Positions 55,766-64,000 of a stretch of DNA of 64,000 nt are shown here, in pieces; the first letter of the stretch is position 1, and each line of letters opens with the position of its first letter. The DNA lies in assembly GCA_963788015.1 (NCBI GenBank), contig CAWBEY010000005.1, positions 62,001-126,000 on the forward strand, given 5' to 3'. A program made the translations under genes and the position numbers. The notes beneath the pieces are model-generated. The model saw nothing but the letters and a program-made list of their open reading frames with translations. It was not told where the DNA came from and did no database searches. The DNA comes from JBBRHH01 sp963788015 (GTDB lineage: Bacteria > Planctomycetota > Phycisphaerae > Tepidisphaerales > Tepidisphaeraceae).

Positions 55766-58399
55766 TTGAGTTCCATTCCTGCGCTGCGGGAGGCGCCGGT
55801 GATCCTGCCGGTTGCGCATGAGCCGCTGTGGAAGCGGCGGTTTTACAGCGTGCTTGCGCTGGCGTTTTTGTGCGCGTTTTTCACTTACCATCACAGCTTC
55901 TGGGCACCGGCCCATCCGGGCGTGGATCAAAATGGGTATCTGGTGGGGGGCAAGCAACTGGCGCGGACTGGTACCACTGAATTGAGGCCGATCAACGCGG
56001 TCACAAAAGAGACGGATCCGTTTAAGTTTATTGGCTTGATGTGGGTGGGGGCCGACTACAACACGCCCAAGGAACGTTATTATCCGAAATATCCGGTGGG
56101 GCTGCCGCTAATGGTGGCTGCGGCGTTGAAAATCGCCGGGCCAAGTTATGGGCCAGTGCTTACATACTTCATCAGCCCGGTGAGCATGACGCTGGCGGTG
56201 GCGGCGGTTTTTCTGCTGGTGCGGCGGGTGGCGGGGTCGTTTCTGGGGCTTGTGGGGATGATCGCGTTTGCCCTCAGCCCGGGCATCCGTGCGTTCGTTA
56301 ACAATCCCAATTCGCATGCACCCACGCTTGTGTGCGTAACGATGGGGATGTATTTGCTTTTGCGGTGGTGGCATGAAAATGAGCGGTACGCGCGGCAGGT
56401 GAAAGATGAGGAGGAGCTGAGCCCGCAACTGATATTGTGGGGCGATGCGCGGCCGGTGCCTGGACGGGAGCGGCCGCTGCTGTCGGCGGTGACGGCGAGC
56501 GCGGCGGGGCTTCTTTTAGGGTTTGCGGGGACGATTCGGTATACAGAGTTGACACTGCTGCTTCCGCTTCTGGCAGCGCTGCTTTTCAATCTTCGTCTTA
56601 GGTCGGCGCGGTCGTGGATCGAGTCGGGCCTGCTGCTTACGTGGTGGGCGATACCGGTTATTTTTCTGTTTGCGTTCAACCTGAAGACGCTCGGATCGTG
56701 GACGGGATACGATCCGACCCACGAATCGGACAAGGCTTTCCAGTGGGAGTATTTCCGGCAGAACTGGGAACCGATGATGCGGCAGATTGCGGGGATGGGG
56801 CTTTATCTGATTGCGCCGATCGGGCTGGCGGGGCTGGTTTGCATGTTCGTCTTTCGGACGCGGCTGGCGGTGGTGCTGGCGCTGTGGCTGTTGCCAAACC
56901 TGGCCATTTATACTTTTTACTACTGGGCGCCGGATCAGGATGACATGGGGTACATCCGGTTTTTTCTGACGAGCTTTCCGGTGTTTGTGATTGCGGCATT
57001 CTGGCTTTTGTCGCAGATACAAAACCTTCCTGACCGGCCGCTGTCGCCGCGTCAGCGGAAGGGGTTTGTTGTTGCGTGTGGGGTGGCGTTTGTGGCGCCG
57101 TTTGTTTCATTTGCGCATTTGGCCGGCGTGATCGAGCCGGCCAATGGCAAGGGCATCTACACGGCGTCGCATCTGCTCATCTATCCTTTTACTCACTTCA
57201 CCTACCAAACCTTGCATCTGGGCAACTTGGACAAAAGCGACTGGCTCGGCAACCATCTCGGCTTTCTTGCCATCGCTGTCGTCGTACTGATTTGGCTCAT
57301 CCTCTTTGCACTCCTATCGCTCATCGCGTGGCGACTGGAGTGGGGAACCATGCTGGGCCGGGCGGTCGTGGCTGTCCTTTTGGCGGGCGCGGTGCTGGCC
57401 GTTGCCCTCATTGAGGAACAGCAGATTATCGCCGCGGTCGACTGGCTCGGCAATTACCTGGGCTTCATCCTGTCCGTCGGCGTTGGCGTGCTGCTCTGGC
57501 TCATCCCATTTACGCTCCTTGCGCTCATCGCCCGCCGGCTGGATCGGGGCACGATCCTGCGCCGTGCCCATGTGGCGATGGTGCTTACGGCGGGCGCGGT
57601 GCTGGCTGTTGCGTTGCTTGAAGACCAGCAGATTATCGCTGCAACCGAGGCGCACGATCATTACCTGGATGCGCAGCTTGCGGAAACCACCCGGCGGATT
57701 GTGGATGCCAGGAGGCACATCCCAAACCCCAATGGCGGGAAGGGTGAAGACAAGCTGCTGATCCCGCCCGGTTCGTACGTCTTTTGCGGCGGCATGTTTT
57801 CGCCGCTGGCGCGCAGTCTTCCGAACCATCTTCAGTTTGCGGGGGATTTTGAAATCTACGCGTCGGAACTTTTCAATTATGACGTTCTTCACGGCGTATT
57901 TTTCCGCGGCGGGCGCGATCGCGACCCCGATCGGGTGCAGGTGATTGATGCGTCGCGCAGCAAGGCCAATTTCGAGCGATTGAAGAATTACAGCCGGGAT
58001 GATCTTCTGGAGCAGCAGCGGAAGATCATTAACAACGCGATCAACGATGGGCGGGCGGTGTTTTACATTGGCAAGATTGATGATGGGTCGTACTGGAGCG
58101 CGCGGCAGATTCCGGCGGATGTCACATCGCTGCTTCGAGGGACGGTGAAAAAAGGCCCGAGGCCGCCGGCGGATTTGACAGCGGAACTGGTTGATGCGTG
58201 GAGCCCGATGCTGATTGCGCCGCGGCCGGAACGGACGACGGTGCAAGGGCGATTTGGCGGGGGCGGGCTGTTCTGGGACCGGACGTCGGCGTGGCAGATT
58301 GTGGAGATTAAGCGGGCTGCTGCGGCGCCGACGACGCTTCCGATGGACAGGGCCACGAGTCGTGCTGTCACGAAGCCGGCGACTAGAACAGAAGAATAA
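55766..58399 (+). CDS. GT-C-like multi-pass membrane protein with an internal duplication
   Basis: 877 residues with about 14 membrane helices, then a soluble C-terminal domain from about residue 630. The first loop PGVDQNGYLVGGKQLARTG, with an Asp after helix 1, and YYPKYPVGLPLMVAAALKIA resemble lipid-linked glycosyltransferases of the PMT/ArnT (GT39-type) fold. I could not confirm catalytic residues. Residues about 492-558 and 559-627 are a tandem duplication (both start DWLGN and end QQIIAA). No ATG is near the start: CGGAGG at 55725 is five bases before an in-frame ATT (55736), so translation may begin there instead of at TTG 55766. Confidence 0.6.
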   Translation: MSSIPALREAPVILPVAHEPLWKRRFYSVLALAFLCAFFTYHHSFWAPAHPGVDQNGYLVGGKQLARTGTTELRPINAVTKETDPFKFIGLMWVGADYNTPKERYYPKYPVGLPLMVAAALKIAGPSYGPVLTYFISPVSMTLAVAAVFLLVRRVAGSFLGLVGMIAFALSPGIRAFVNNPNSHAPTLVCVTMGMYLLLRWWHENERYARQVKDEEELSPQLILWGDARPVPGRERPLLSAVTASAAGLLLGFAGTIRYTELTLLLPLLAALLFNLRLRSARSWIESGLLLTWWAIPVIFLFAFNLKTLGSWTGYDPTHESDKAFQWEYFRQNWEPMMRQIAGMGLYLIAPIGLAGLVCMFVFRTRLAVVLALWLLPNLAIYTFYYWAPDQDDMGYIRFFLTSFPVFVIAAFWLLSQIQNLPDRPLSPRQRKGFVVACGVAFVAPFVSFAHLAGVIEPANGKGIYTASHLLIYPFTHFTYQTLHLGNLDKSDWLGNHLGFLAIAVVVLIWLILFALLSLIAWRLEWGTMLGRAVVAVLLAGAVLAVALIEEQQIIAAVDWLGNYLGFILSVGVGVLLWLIPFTLLALIARRLDRGTILRRAHVAMVLTAGAVLAVALLEDQQIIAATEAHDHYLDAQLAETTRRIVDARRHIPNPNGGKGEDKLLIPPGSYVFCGGMFSPLARSLPNHLQFAGDFEIYASELFNYDVLHGVFFRGGRDRDPDRVQVIDASRSKANFERLKNYSRDDLLEQQRKIINNAINDGRAVFYIGKIDDGSYWSARQIPADVTSLLRGTVKKGPRPPADLTAELVDAWSPMLIAPRPERTTVQGRFGGGGLFWDRTSAWQIVEIKRAAAAPTTLPMDRATSRAVTKPATRTEE

Positions 58400-58406
58400 G
58401 GGAAGG

Positions 58407-61400
58407 TTAGACCGGTGCGGATTCTTTGCGACCGCGTGCAGCGCCGAGCATTACCAAGATGGCGGGGAAGACGATCAGGATGAGGGGAAGCTGAATAACC
58501 AGGCCGGTGACGATGGCGATGGCGAGGGGTTGAAGCATCGCGGATCCGTGTCCAATGCCGAGTGCGAGGGGGAGGAGCGCCAGGATGGCGGCGATGCTGG
58601 TCATAGCGATGGCGCGCATGCGGCGTGTGCCGGCGTGAATCAGGCGTGCTGCGATGGGGCCGTCGGCCAGGTCTTCATATTCCGAATAATAGAAGATGGC
58701 GACTTCGGCGACGTTGCCGACGATCATGACCATTCCCATGATGGATGTGATGTTTAACTGCGTGCCGGTGATCCAGAGCCCGACGAACACGCCGGCGAGG
58801 GCCAGGATCATGGTGAGGACGATGGCGATTGCAACACGGAATCGCTCGTATAGAAAGAGGAGCAGGACAAAGACAAGCATGCCGGCCGCCGCGATGACGG
58901 CGAGCAATCCTTTAAAGGCGATGCGTTGTTCTTCGGCAAGGCCGCCGAGCTTGTAGGTCATGCCGGGCGGGATCAGGCCGGACTGTGCGAGGACGTTGTT
59001 GACGTCGGTGACAGTGGAGCCCAGGTCGCGGCCTTCGATTCGGGCAGTGACGGCGACCATGCGTTTGAGATCTTCGCGCGTAATTTCGGGTTGGCCGACG
59101 ACGGGAGAGATGGTTGCGACGCGCTTGAGGGGAAATGAACGGCCGGCGGCTGAGCGAATCTGGAGGTCTTCGAGATTGCGCTGGGTGGCGCGAACGTGTT
59201 GGCCGGTCCAGACGCGCACGCCGATCAGTTTGGGGCCACTCTGAATTTGGGAGGTGACGCTTCCGCTCATGGCGAGATTGACGGCCTTGGTGATGGATTC
59301 GGTATCCATTCCCTCCAATGCCGCCTTAACACGATCGACCTCGATATTCAGTGCATCGCCGGCGAAGACGATTCCCTTGACCTCCTGAACGCCGGTTACT
59401 TTTTTGATGGCTTCTTCGATTTTTGGGGCGGTGTCCTGCAACAGTTTGGCGTCGTCGGAGAAGAGCTTAACTTCGATTGGCTGAGGAACGGCCGTGAGGT
59501 CGCCGATTTCGTCTTCCATCAGCTGCGCGGTTTCGATTTCGAGGCCGGGGACTGTGCTTTCGACGCGTTCGCGCACTTCCTGCATGATTTCGTCGATGTC
59601 GCGGCGAGGCCAGCCTTTGAGGCGGATGAAGAAGTCGCCGGTGTTGGATTCGGTAAGGCCGCCGCCCAGTTGCAGGCCGGTGCGGCGGGAATAGGTATCG
59701 ACTTCCTTGGTATCACGCAGAATTGTTTCGAGCTGGCGCAGAAGGCGGTCGGTTTCGGTGAGGGAGGTGCCGGGGGGGGCCTTGTAGTCGAGAATGAAAC
59801 CGCCCTCGTCCATGGAAGGCATGAAGCCTGTGCCCAAGCTGCGGTAGCATAGGTAGCCGGCGATGAGGAAAGGGGCGACGAGGATCAGCGCCAGCCATGG
59901 CCGGGCAAGTAAGACGGCCATCAATCCGCCGTAGCGGCGATGCAGTTTTTCTGTCACCAGCCCTTCTTCTTTCTGGTCGGCGTCTTTGGCGTTGAGTACG
60001 CGGGCGGCGATGGCCGGGATGGCGACCCAGGCGATCAGGTACGAGATCACCAGGCTCACGGCCATTGTGAGGGAGAGCTCAGCGAAGAATGCGCCGGCCA
60101 CCCCCACCATGAAGGCGGGCGGGATGTGGATGATGATGGTGGAGAGGGAGGAGCCAGTGAGGGGCTTGGTGAATTCGTCGGCGGCATGTTGCACGCGGCT
60201 GGAGGCGTCGCCCTGGCCTACGCGCAGGCGGCGGACGATTTGCTCCACCATGACGATGGCGTCGTCGATGATCAGGCCGACGGCGGCGGCCATTCCGCCC
60301 AGCGTCATGATGTTGAAGCTCATGTGGAGGGAATAGAGCACGAGCACGGTGATGGCGAGAACGGCCGGGACGGCCACCATGGCGATGAGGGTGATCTTCC
60401 AGTTGCGCAGGAAGACCAGCAGCACGAGGGCGGCCAGCGCGACGCCGATGAGCACCGCATCGCGTACGCTGGCGGCCGACGACAGGATCAGTTCGCTCTG
60501 GTCGTACCAGTTCGCGATCTTGATATCCTGCGGCAATCCTTTTTGAATCTCAGCGAGCTTTTGCTTGATGTCGCGGGCGATCTGGACGGTGTTGCCGGCG
60601 GGCTGCTGGTAAATCTGGAATAGCACGGCGTCGTGTCCGTCGGCGGTAACGCGGACGAAGGCGGGCACGGCATCTTTTTGGACTGTGGCGATGTTAGAGA
60701 TGAGCACGACGCCGCCGGGGCCGGAGCGCAGGACAGTTTCGCCGATTTCGTCGATGGTTTTGAAGCGGGTGTCGGAGATGACGAGGTAGAGCTTTCCATG
60801 ATCTTCGAGGCGGCCGACGGCCGTGAGCACGTTGGCGGCGGTGAGACTGGTGGCGACATCGCTGAGGGTCATGCCGTAGGACTGAAGCTTCGCCACATCG
60901 ACGACGACGCGATATTCTTCGGCGGCCCCGCCCTGCACGCCGATGCTGGCGACGCCGGTGACCGTGGAGAGGGCCGGCCGGAGGTCGTACATGGCGATGT
61001 CGTGGAGCTGGGTGAGGGAGTGGGTGTCGGAGATGATGCTGTACGCGAGAGATGGGAAGACGGTTGGGTCCATCCGTCTGATGTCGAAGGTGGTGCCGGC
61101 GGGAAGGGACGGCAGGATTCGATTGACCTGTGATTGGGCCTGAAGCATGGCGGAGACCATGTCGGCGCCCCAGTCGAAGTTGACGGAGATGGCGGCGCTG
61201 CCGCGACTGGTGGTGGAGCGGACGCTGCGGACGCCCGGGATCGCGCGCAGCACCTGCTCGAGCGGGTAGGTGACTTCGGTGGCCATGCGCTCGGCGGGAC
61301 GATCACCGGCGTCGAGGCTGACTTCGACGCGTGGGAAGTTTACATGGGGAAACAAGGCGACGGGCAGACGAAAGCTGCCAAGCACGCCGCCCAGGGCGAG

Positions 61401-61460
61401 CACAATGACCAGGAAGAGGATGGAACGGGCGTGCCGCTGCGCCCAGGAGGCGATCCTCAC
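58407..61460 (-). CDS. RND efflux transporter permease (CusA/AcrB superfamily)
   Basis: 1017 residues, intact despite its length. Inner-membrane proton-driven pump with 12 helices and two large periplasmic loops. Marks: FPHVNFPRVEVSLDAGDRPA at the first porter loop, the TM4 proton-relay motif GLIIDDAIVMVEQIVRRLR, and SMDEGGFILDYKAPPGTSLT. The closest style is the heavy-metal (CusA) or hydrophobic-drug branch; I do not see a clear methionine metal relay, so the substrate is open. The GTG start overlaps the adaptor stop (GTGA). Third gene of the operon. Confidence 0.92.
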   Translation of the reverse strand: MRIASWAQRHARSILFLVIVLALGGVLGSFRLPVALFPHVNFPRVEVSLDAGDRPAERMATEVTYPLEQVLRAIPGVRSVRSTTSRGSAAISVNFDWGADMVSAMLQAQSQVNRILPSLPAGTTFDIRRMDPTVFPSLAYSIISDTHSLTQLHDIAMYDLRPALSTVTGVASIGVQGGAAEEYRVVVDVAKLQSYGMTLSDVATSLTAANVLTAVGRLEDHGKLYLVISDTRFKTIDEIGETVLRSGPGGVVLISNIATVQKDAVPAFVRVTADGHDAVLFQIYQQPAGNTVQIARDIKQKLAEIQKGLPQDIKIANWYDQSELILSSAASVRDAVLIGVALAALVLLVFLRNWKITLIAMVAVPAVLAITVLVLYSLHMSFNIMTLGGMAAAVGLIIDDAIVMVEQIVRRLRVGQGDASSRVQHAADEFTKPLTGSSLSTIIIHIPPAFMVGVAGAFFAELSLTMAVSLVISYLIAWVAIPAIAARVLNAKDADQKEEGLVTEKLHRRYGGLMAVLLARPWLALILVAPFLIAGYLCYRSLGTGFMPSMDEGGFILDYKAPPGTSLTETDRLLRQLETILRDTKEVDTYSRRTGLQLGGGLTESNTGDFFIRLKGWPRRDIDEIMQEVRERVESTVPGLEIETAQLMEDEIGDLTAVPQPIEVKLFSDDAKLLQDTAPKIEEAIKKVTGVQEVKGIVFAGDALNIEVDRVKAALEGMDTESITKAVNLAMSGSVTSQIQSGPKLIGVRVWTGQHVRATQRNLEDLQIRSAAGRSFPLKRVATISPVVGQPEITREDLKRMVAVTARIEGRDLGSTVTDVNNVLAQSGLIPPGMTYKLGGLAEEQRIAFKGLLAVIAAAGMLVFVLLLFLYERFRVAIAIVLTMILALAGVFVGLWITGTQLNITSIMGMVMIVGNVAEVAIFYYSEYEDLADGPIAARLIHAGTRRMRAIAMTSIAAILALLPLALGIGHGSAMLQPLAIAIVTGLVIQLPLILIVFPAILVMLGAARGRKESAPV

Positions 61461-62551
61461 GGCGCACTCTCCACGGTGACGGCCATGCCGTCCTCCAGCT
61501 CGTAATTCCCCAGCACCACGGCCTGCTGCCCCGCCTTCAGGCCGTCGCCGCGCACCTCGATCTCCTTGTCGTTGACCAGGCCGATGGAGACTTCGTGCTT
61601 CACCGCCTTGCCTTCTTCCACGGTATAGAGGACTTGCTTCTCGTCATCGGGCAGCACGGCCTGTCGCGGGACGATCAGGCCCTTTTTGGTTTCGATGCCC
61701 AGCTCGGCTCGTACGAATCCTTCCAGGACCAAGGCCGAGTCGGCCGGGATGGAGATGAATACATCCACTGTGCGGGTGTCGGGATTTACGCGCTGCGTCA
61801 CCAGTCGCACATGGCCTTTGACGGCTTCCGCAGATTTGTCATCGACGGCCACCAGCGTCACTTCCTGCTCGGGTTCAAGATGCCGAGCGTCGCCGGGCTC
61901 GATACCGAGTTTTACTTCGATGCGCTTTTCGGCCGCGATCTCGACCAGCGAACCGCCGGCAGGCACGATCTGCCCTTCCTGCACGCTGATCTTGCTGACG
62001 ATCCCGGCCCCCTCGCTAATTAATTTCTGAACGCTGCCAGCGCCGCGTTTCTCGAGGCTGTCGAGTTTAAGCTTGGCGTTCTGCGACGTTTGTTGCGCGA
62101 CTGACAGTTCTTGATTGGTGGCCAGATGCTGCTCGAAGCGCATCTGGGTTTGCTGGGCATCCCGCTCGGCGGCGCTGACGGCGTTGCGTGCCTCTTGCAG
62201 TTGAAGCTGCGTGTCGGGGCTGGCGTCAAGTTCGACGAGCACTTGTTTGGCCGACACCTGCTGCCCGGCGGCCACCATGACGTGCCCGATGCGCGACTCG
62301 AAGGGCACTGAAATAATTCGCACCTCGCCCGGCTGGGCGATCACGCTGCCGTACGCCTTGATGGTCTGCGTGATGCTCCCTTCCTTGATCGGTGATGTCT
62401 GAACAGTGGCTATGGCGCTCTTTTGTGTTGAGGGCTGCGTCGTCGCCTCTTCCTCATGGCCGGCCGCGCTGCGATGGCCGAGCCAGTAGCCGACCAGACC
62501 GGCGCCGGTTGCCACGCCAACGAGGATTACCATCTGCAGCCCGATCTTCAT
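61457..62551 (-). CDS. RND efflux periplasmic adaptor (membrane fusion protein)
   Basis: 364 residues, intact. One N-terminal membrane helix (MVILVGVATGAGLVGYWLGH) anchors it. The lipoyl halves are YGSVIAQPGEVRIISVPFES and LISEGAGIVSKISVQEGQIV, with a helical hairpin between (ARNAVSAAERDAQQTQMRFE). A beta-barrel and a membrane-proximal domain follow. It couples the RND pump to the TolC-like channel. It starts 12 bases after the TolC-family stop and overlaps the pump start by four bases. Confidence 0.92.
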   Translation of the reverse strand: MKIGLQMVILVGVATGAGLVGYWLGHRSAAGHEEEATTQPSTQKSAIATVQTSPIKEGSITQTIKAYGSVIAQPGEVRIISVPFESRIGHVMVAAGQQVSAKQVLVELDASPDTQLQLQEARNAVSAAERDAQQTQMRFEQHLATNQELSVAQQTSQNAKLKLDSLEKRGAGSVQKLISEGAGIVSKISVQEGQIVPAGGSLVEIAAEKRIEVKLGIEPGDARHLEPEQEVTLVAVDDKSAEAVKGHVRLVTQRVNPDTRTVDVFISIPADSALVLEGFVRAELGIETKKGLIVPRQAVLPDDEKQVLYTVEEGKAVKHEVSIGLVNDKEIEVRGDGLKAGQQAVVLGNYELEDGMAVTVESAP

Positions 62552-62563
62552 GGTTTGCCTCCG

Positions 62564-63990
62564 TTATCCGAACGCGCGCGTCGTGGCGGGCTGGGTTGTT
62601 GATGTGTCTAGGCCGTCCTCGTTCATCGCCAGGCGCTGGCCGGCCGCGATTTCGAGGGCCACCCAGTTGTCGAGAAAATCCCGCTCGAGCTTGAGGATGT
62701 CCAACTGTTTCTGGACCAGCGTGCTGAGGGCGGTGTAGTAGCTGAGAACGTCGACGTTGCCCTGGTTCATGGCGGACTTGTAGGTGTCGACAACCCGTTG
62801 CAATCCTGGAAGCGCGTCGCGGGCGGCGGCGAGTTGGTCCTTGCCGGCCTGCAGGTCTTCGAGGCCCAGGGCCACGGCCGCCCGGGCTTCGAACACACGC
62901 TGCATGTATTCGTCGAACAATTTTTGGCGCGTGGCTTCTTCGATGGCGATGTTGCCCTGGTTGCGGTCGAAGATGGGGAGATCGGCGGTGATGCCAAAGC
63001 CGGTGGTGTGGACATTGGTGGTGTCGCTGGCGTGATGGACGCCGACGCTGATTTTTGGGAACTGCGCGAGGATGGCGGTCCGCACGGTCTGGTCCTGGCT
63101 TTCGTAGCCCTTCTTCAGGGCCAGCAGGTCCAGACGTCGGTCTTCCAGTCCGCGCACCAGCGCGTCGGCACCGGGCAGCCTCACCGTCTCCGGGAGGTGC
63201 ATGCGCTGGTTTAACTTCAGGCCCGCTTCGGGCGGCAGGCCCATGGCCTGGTTCAGCAGCAACTGCTGGTGTTTGATCTCGTGCTCCTGCGCGATGACGG
63301 CGGAGTGGGCCTGAAGCTGCGCTGCCTCGGCGGCGGCGGATTCGAGCAGCGTTTTCTGATGCGCCTCGACGGCCCGGCGGATCAGGTTCATATTTTCGCC
63401 GAGTTGCCGCTCGACCTCGCGGGCACGGGCAAGTTGCAACTGCATCACCTGCAAGTCGTACACGGCCTTTTTGGCGGATTGGGCAACGAGCCATTCCTGC
63501 CATGCCACGTCCAGATGTACAGAGGCCTCGCCTGCGCGGGCGGCCGCGATTTTAGACTGGTGAGTCAGCAGGGAGGTGAACTCCCAGCCCAGGCCGATGT
63601 TGTAGCCAGTGACGGTGCCCTGGGTGTTGCCGCCGGTGACGGGATCGAGGGTGAAGTCCAGTTGGGGATTGGGCAGAATGCCGGCTTGAAGAAGCTGTGC
63701 TGAGGATAGATCCCGGCGATCGCGCTGCGCCCGCAAAGAGGGGTTCACCACCACCGCGACCAGCGCTGCCTCGTCGGCCGACAGACCCTCGGCAAAGTTG
63801 AGGGGCCTGTCACGCGTCACCGGCCCATTCGCCTGTTGAATGCGCAGCCGGATGACCTCCTCGGACGGCATCGTCAGCGCCTTTTCGACCGCTTCGCGAT
63901 CCAGCGCCAGCGGGTGATATTCGCGCAGCCGGACGGCAGGTAAACCAGCACTCCGATGAGCAGCGCGTTAATCAGGCTGGATTGGTTCAT
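62564..63990 (-). CDS. TolC-family outer membrane efflux lipoprotein, frameshifted at the start
   Basis: About 475 residues. ATG 63990 starts a lipoprotein signal with lipid cysteine (LVYLPSGC); one base is wrong near 63935, joining it to REYHPLALDREAVEKAL. The body has the twofold helical repeat of TolC-like factors: AGILPNPQLDFTLDPVTGGN, LGWEFTSLLTHQSKIAAARA, then QAMGLPPEAGLKLNQRMHLP, and PKISVGVHHASD with GITADLPIFDRNQGNIAIEE. First gene of the operon TolC-adaptor-RND. Possible promoter lies beyond the window end. Confidence 0.9.
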
Positions 63991-64000
63991 GCGTCGTGTC

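Noticed and set aside
1..64000. tRNA or rRNA genes
   Set aside because: Apart from the tRNA-like half of tmRNA I saw no cloverleaf or conserved T-arm sequence. A tRNAscan run would settle this.

Overview
The window looks like a planctomycete chromosome, probably from the Phycisphaerae/Tepidisphaerales side. The evidence is high GC, a PEP-CTERM sorted surface protein, secreted beta-helix/LamG and sialate-esterase proteins, a stand-alone glycine-rich STN protein, a GH10-like protein without catalytic acids, and short word-like repeats at gene borders. These are family-level impressions from reading, not a phylogeny. There is no phage, CRISPR array or rRNA. The only complete mobile element is one IS1634-like insertion sequence. 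The only RNA gene recognised is ssrA (tmRNA).

Layout. 0-2.2 kb: the 3' part of a type III restriction-modification methyltransferase (mod), with no res gene after it. 2.2-6 kb: a repeat-filled gap, then nuoF, deoC, an alpha/beta-hydrolase lipoprotein and a small membrane protein. 6-11.2 kb (minus): Uma2-family nuclease, asnB followed closely by a NagB/PIG-L fusion, and a small beta-barrel protein with its own terminator. 11.5-14.3 kb (minus): purQ, mgtE and a GNAT gene. 14.4-23.1 kb: a large hairpin, a secreted protein, hexose-6-P mutarotase, purC, the GH10-like protein, a helix-hairpin-helix protein, uvrB and a sialate O-acetylesterase. 23.9-28.1 kb: a secreted coiled-coil protein and the IS. 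28.1-32.7 kb: aminotransferase, PpiC-type lipoprotein, a PilZ gene with two unknown small genes, and tmRNA. 32.9-41.9 kb: SH3 protein, eno, a DivIC-like protein, an STN protein and murE-murF-mraY. 41.9-50.6 kb: UDP-sugar pyrophosphorylase, PEP-CTERM protein, alaS, and a beta-helix/LamG protein read in frame from the end of alaS. 50.7-58.4 kb: KDG kinase, small secreted and membrane proteins, a NUDIX hydrolase and a GT-C-like membrane protein. 58.4-64 kb (minus): a complete RND efflux operon.

How the genes fit together. murE, murF and mraY, the UDP-sugar pyrophosphorylase, and the NagB/asnB pair (amino-sugar nitrogen) all feed or recycle cell-wall precursors. The esterase, KDG kinase, mutarotase and beta-helix proteins fit a polysaccharide-degrading lifestyle. 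Most other genes are housekeeping.

Quality caveat. About half the genes, including single-copy essential ones (eno, alaS, murE, mraY, uvrB, nuoF), are interrupted by one-base insertions or deletions, often beside short G or C runs. Both signs occur, so I treat them as uncorrected long-read errors and give each gene as one interval. Residue counts for these genes are approximate.
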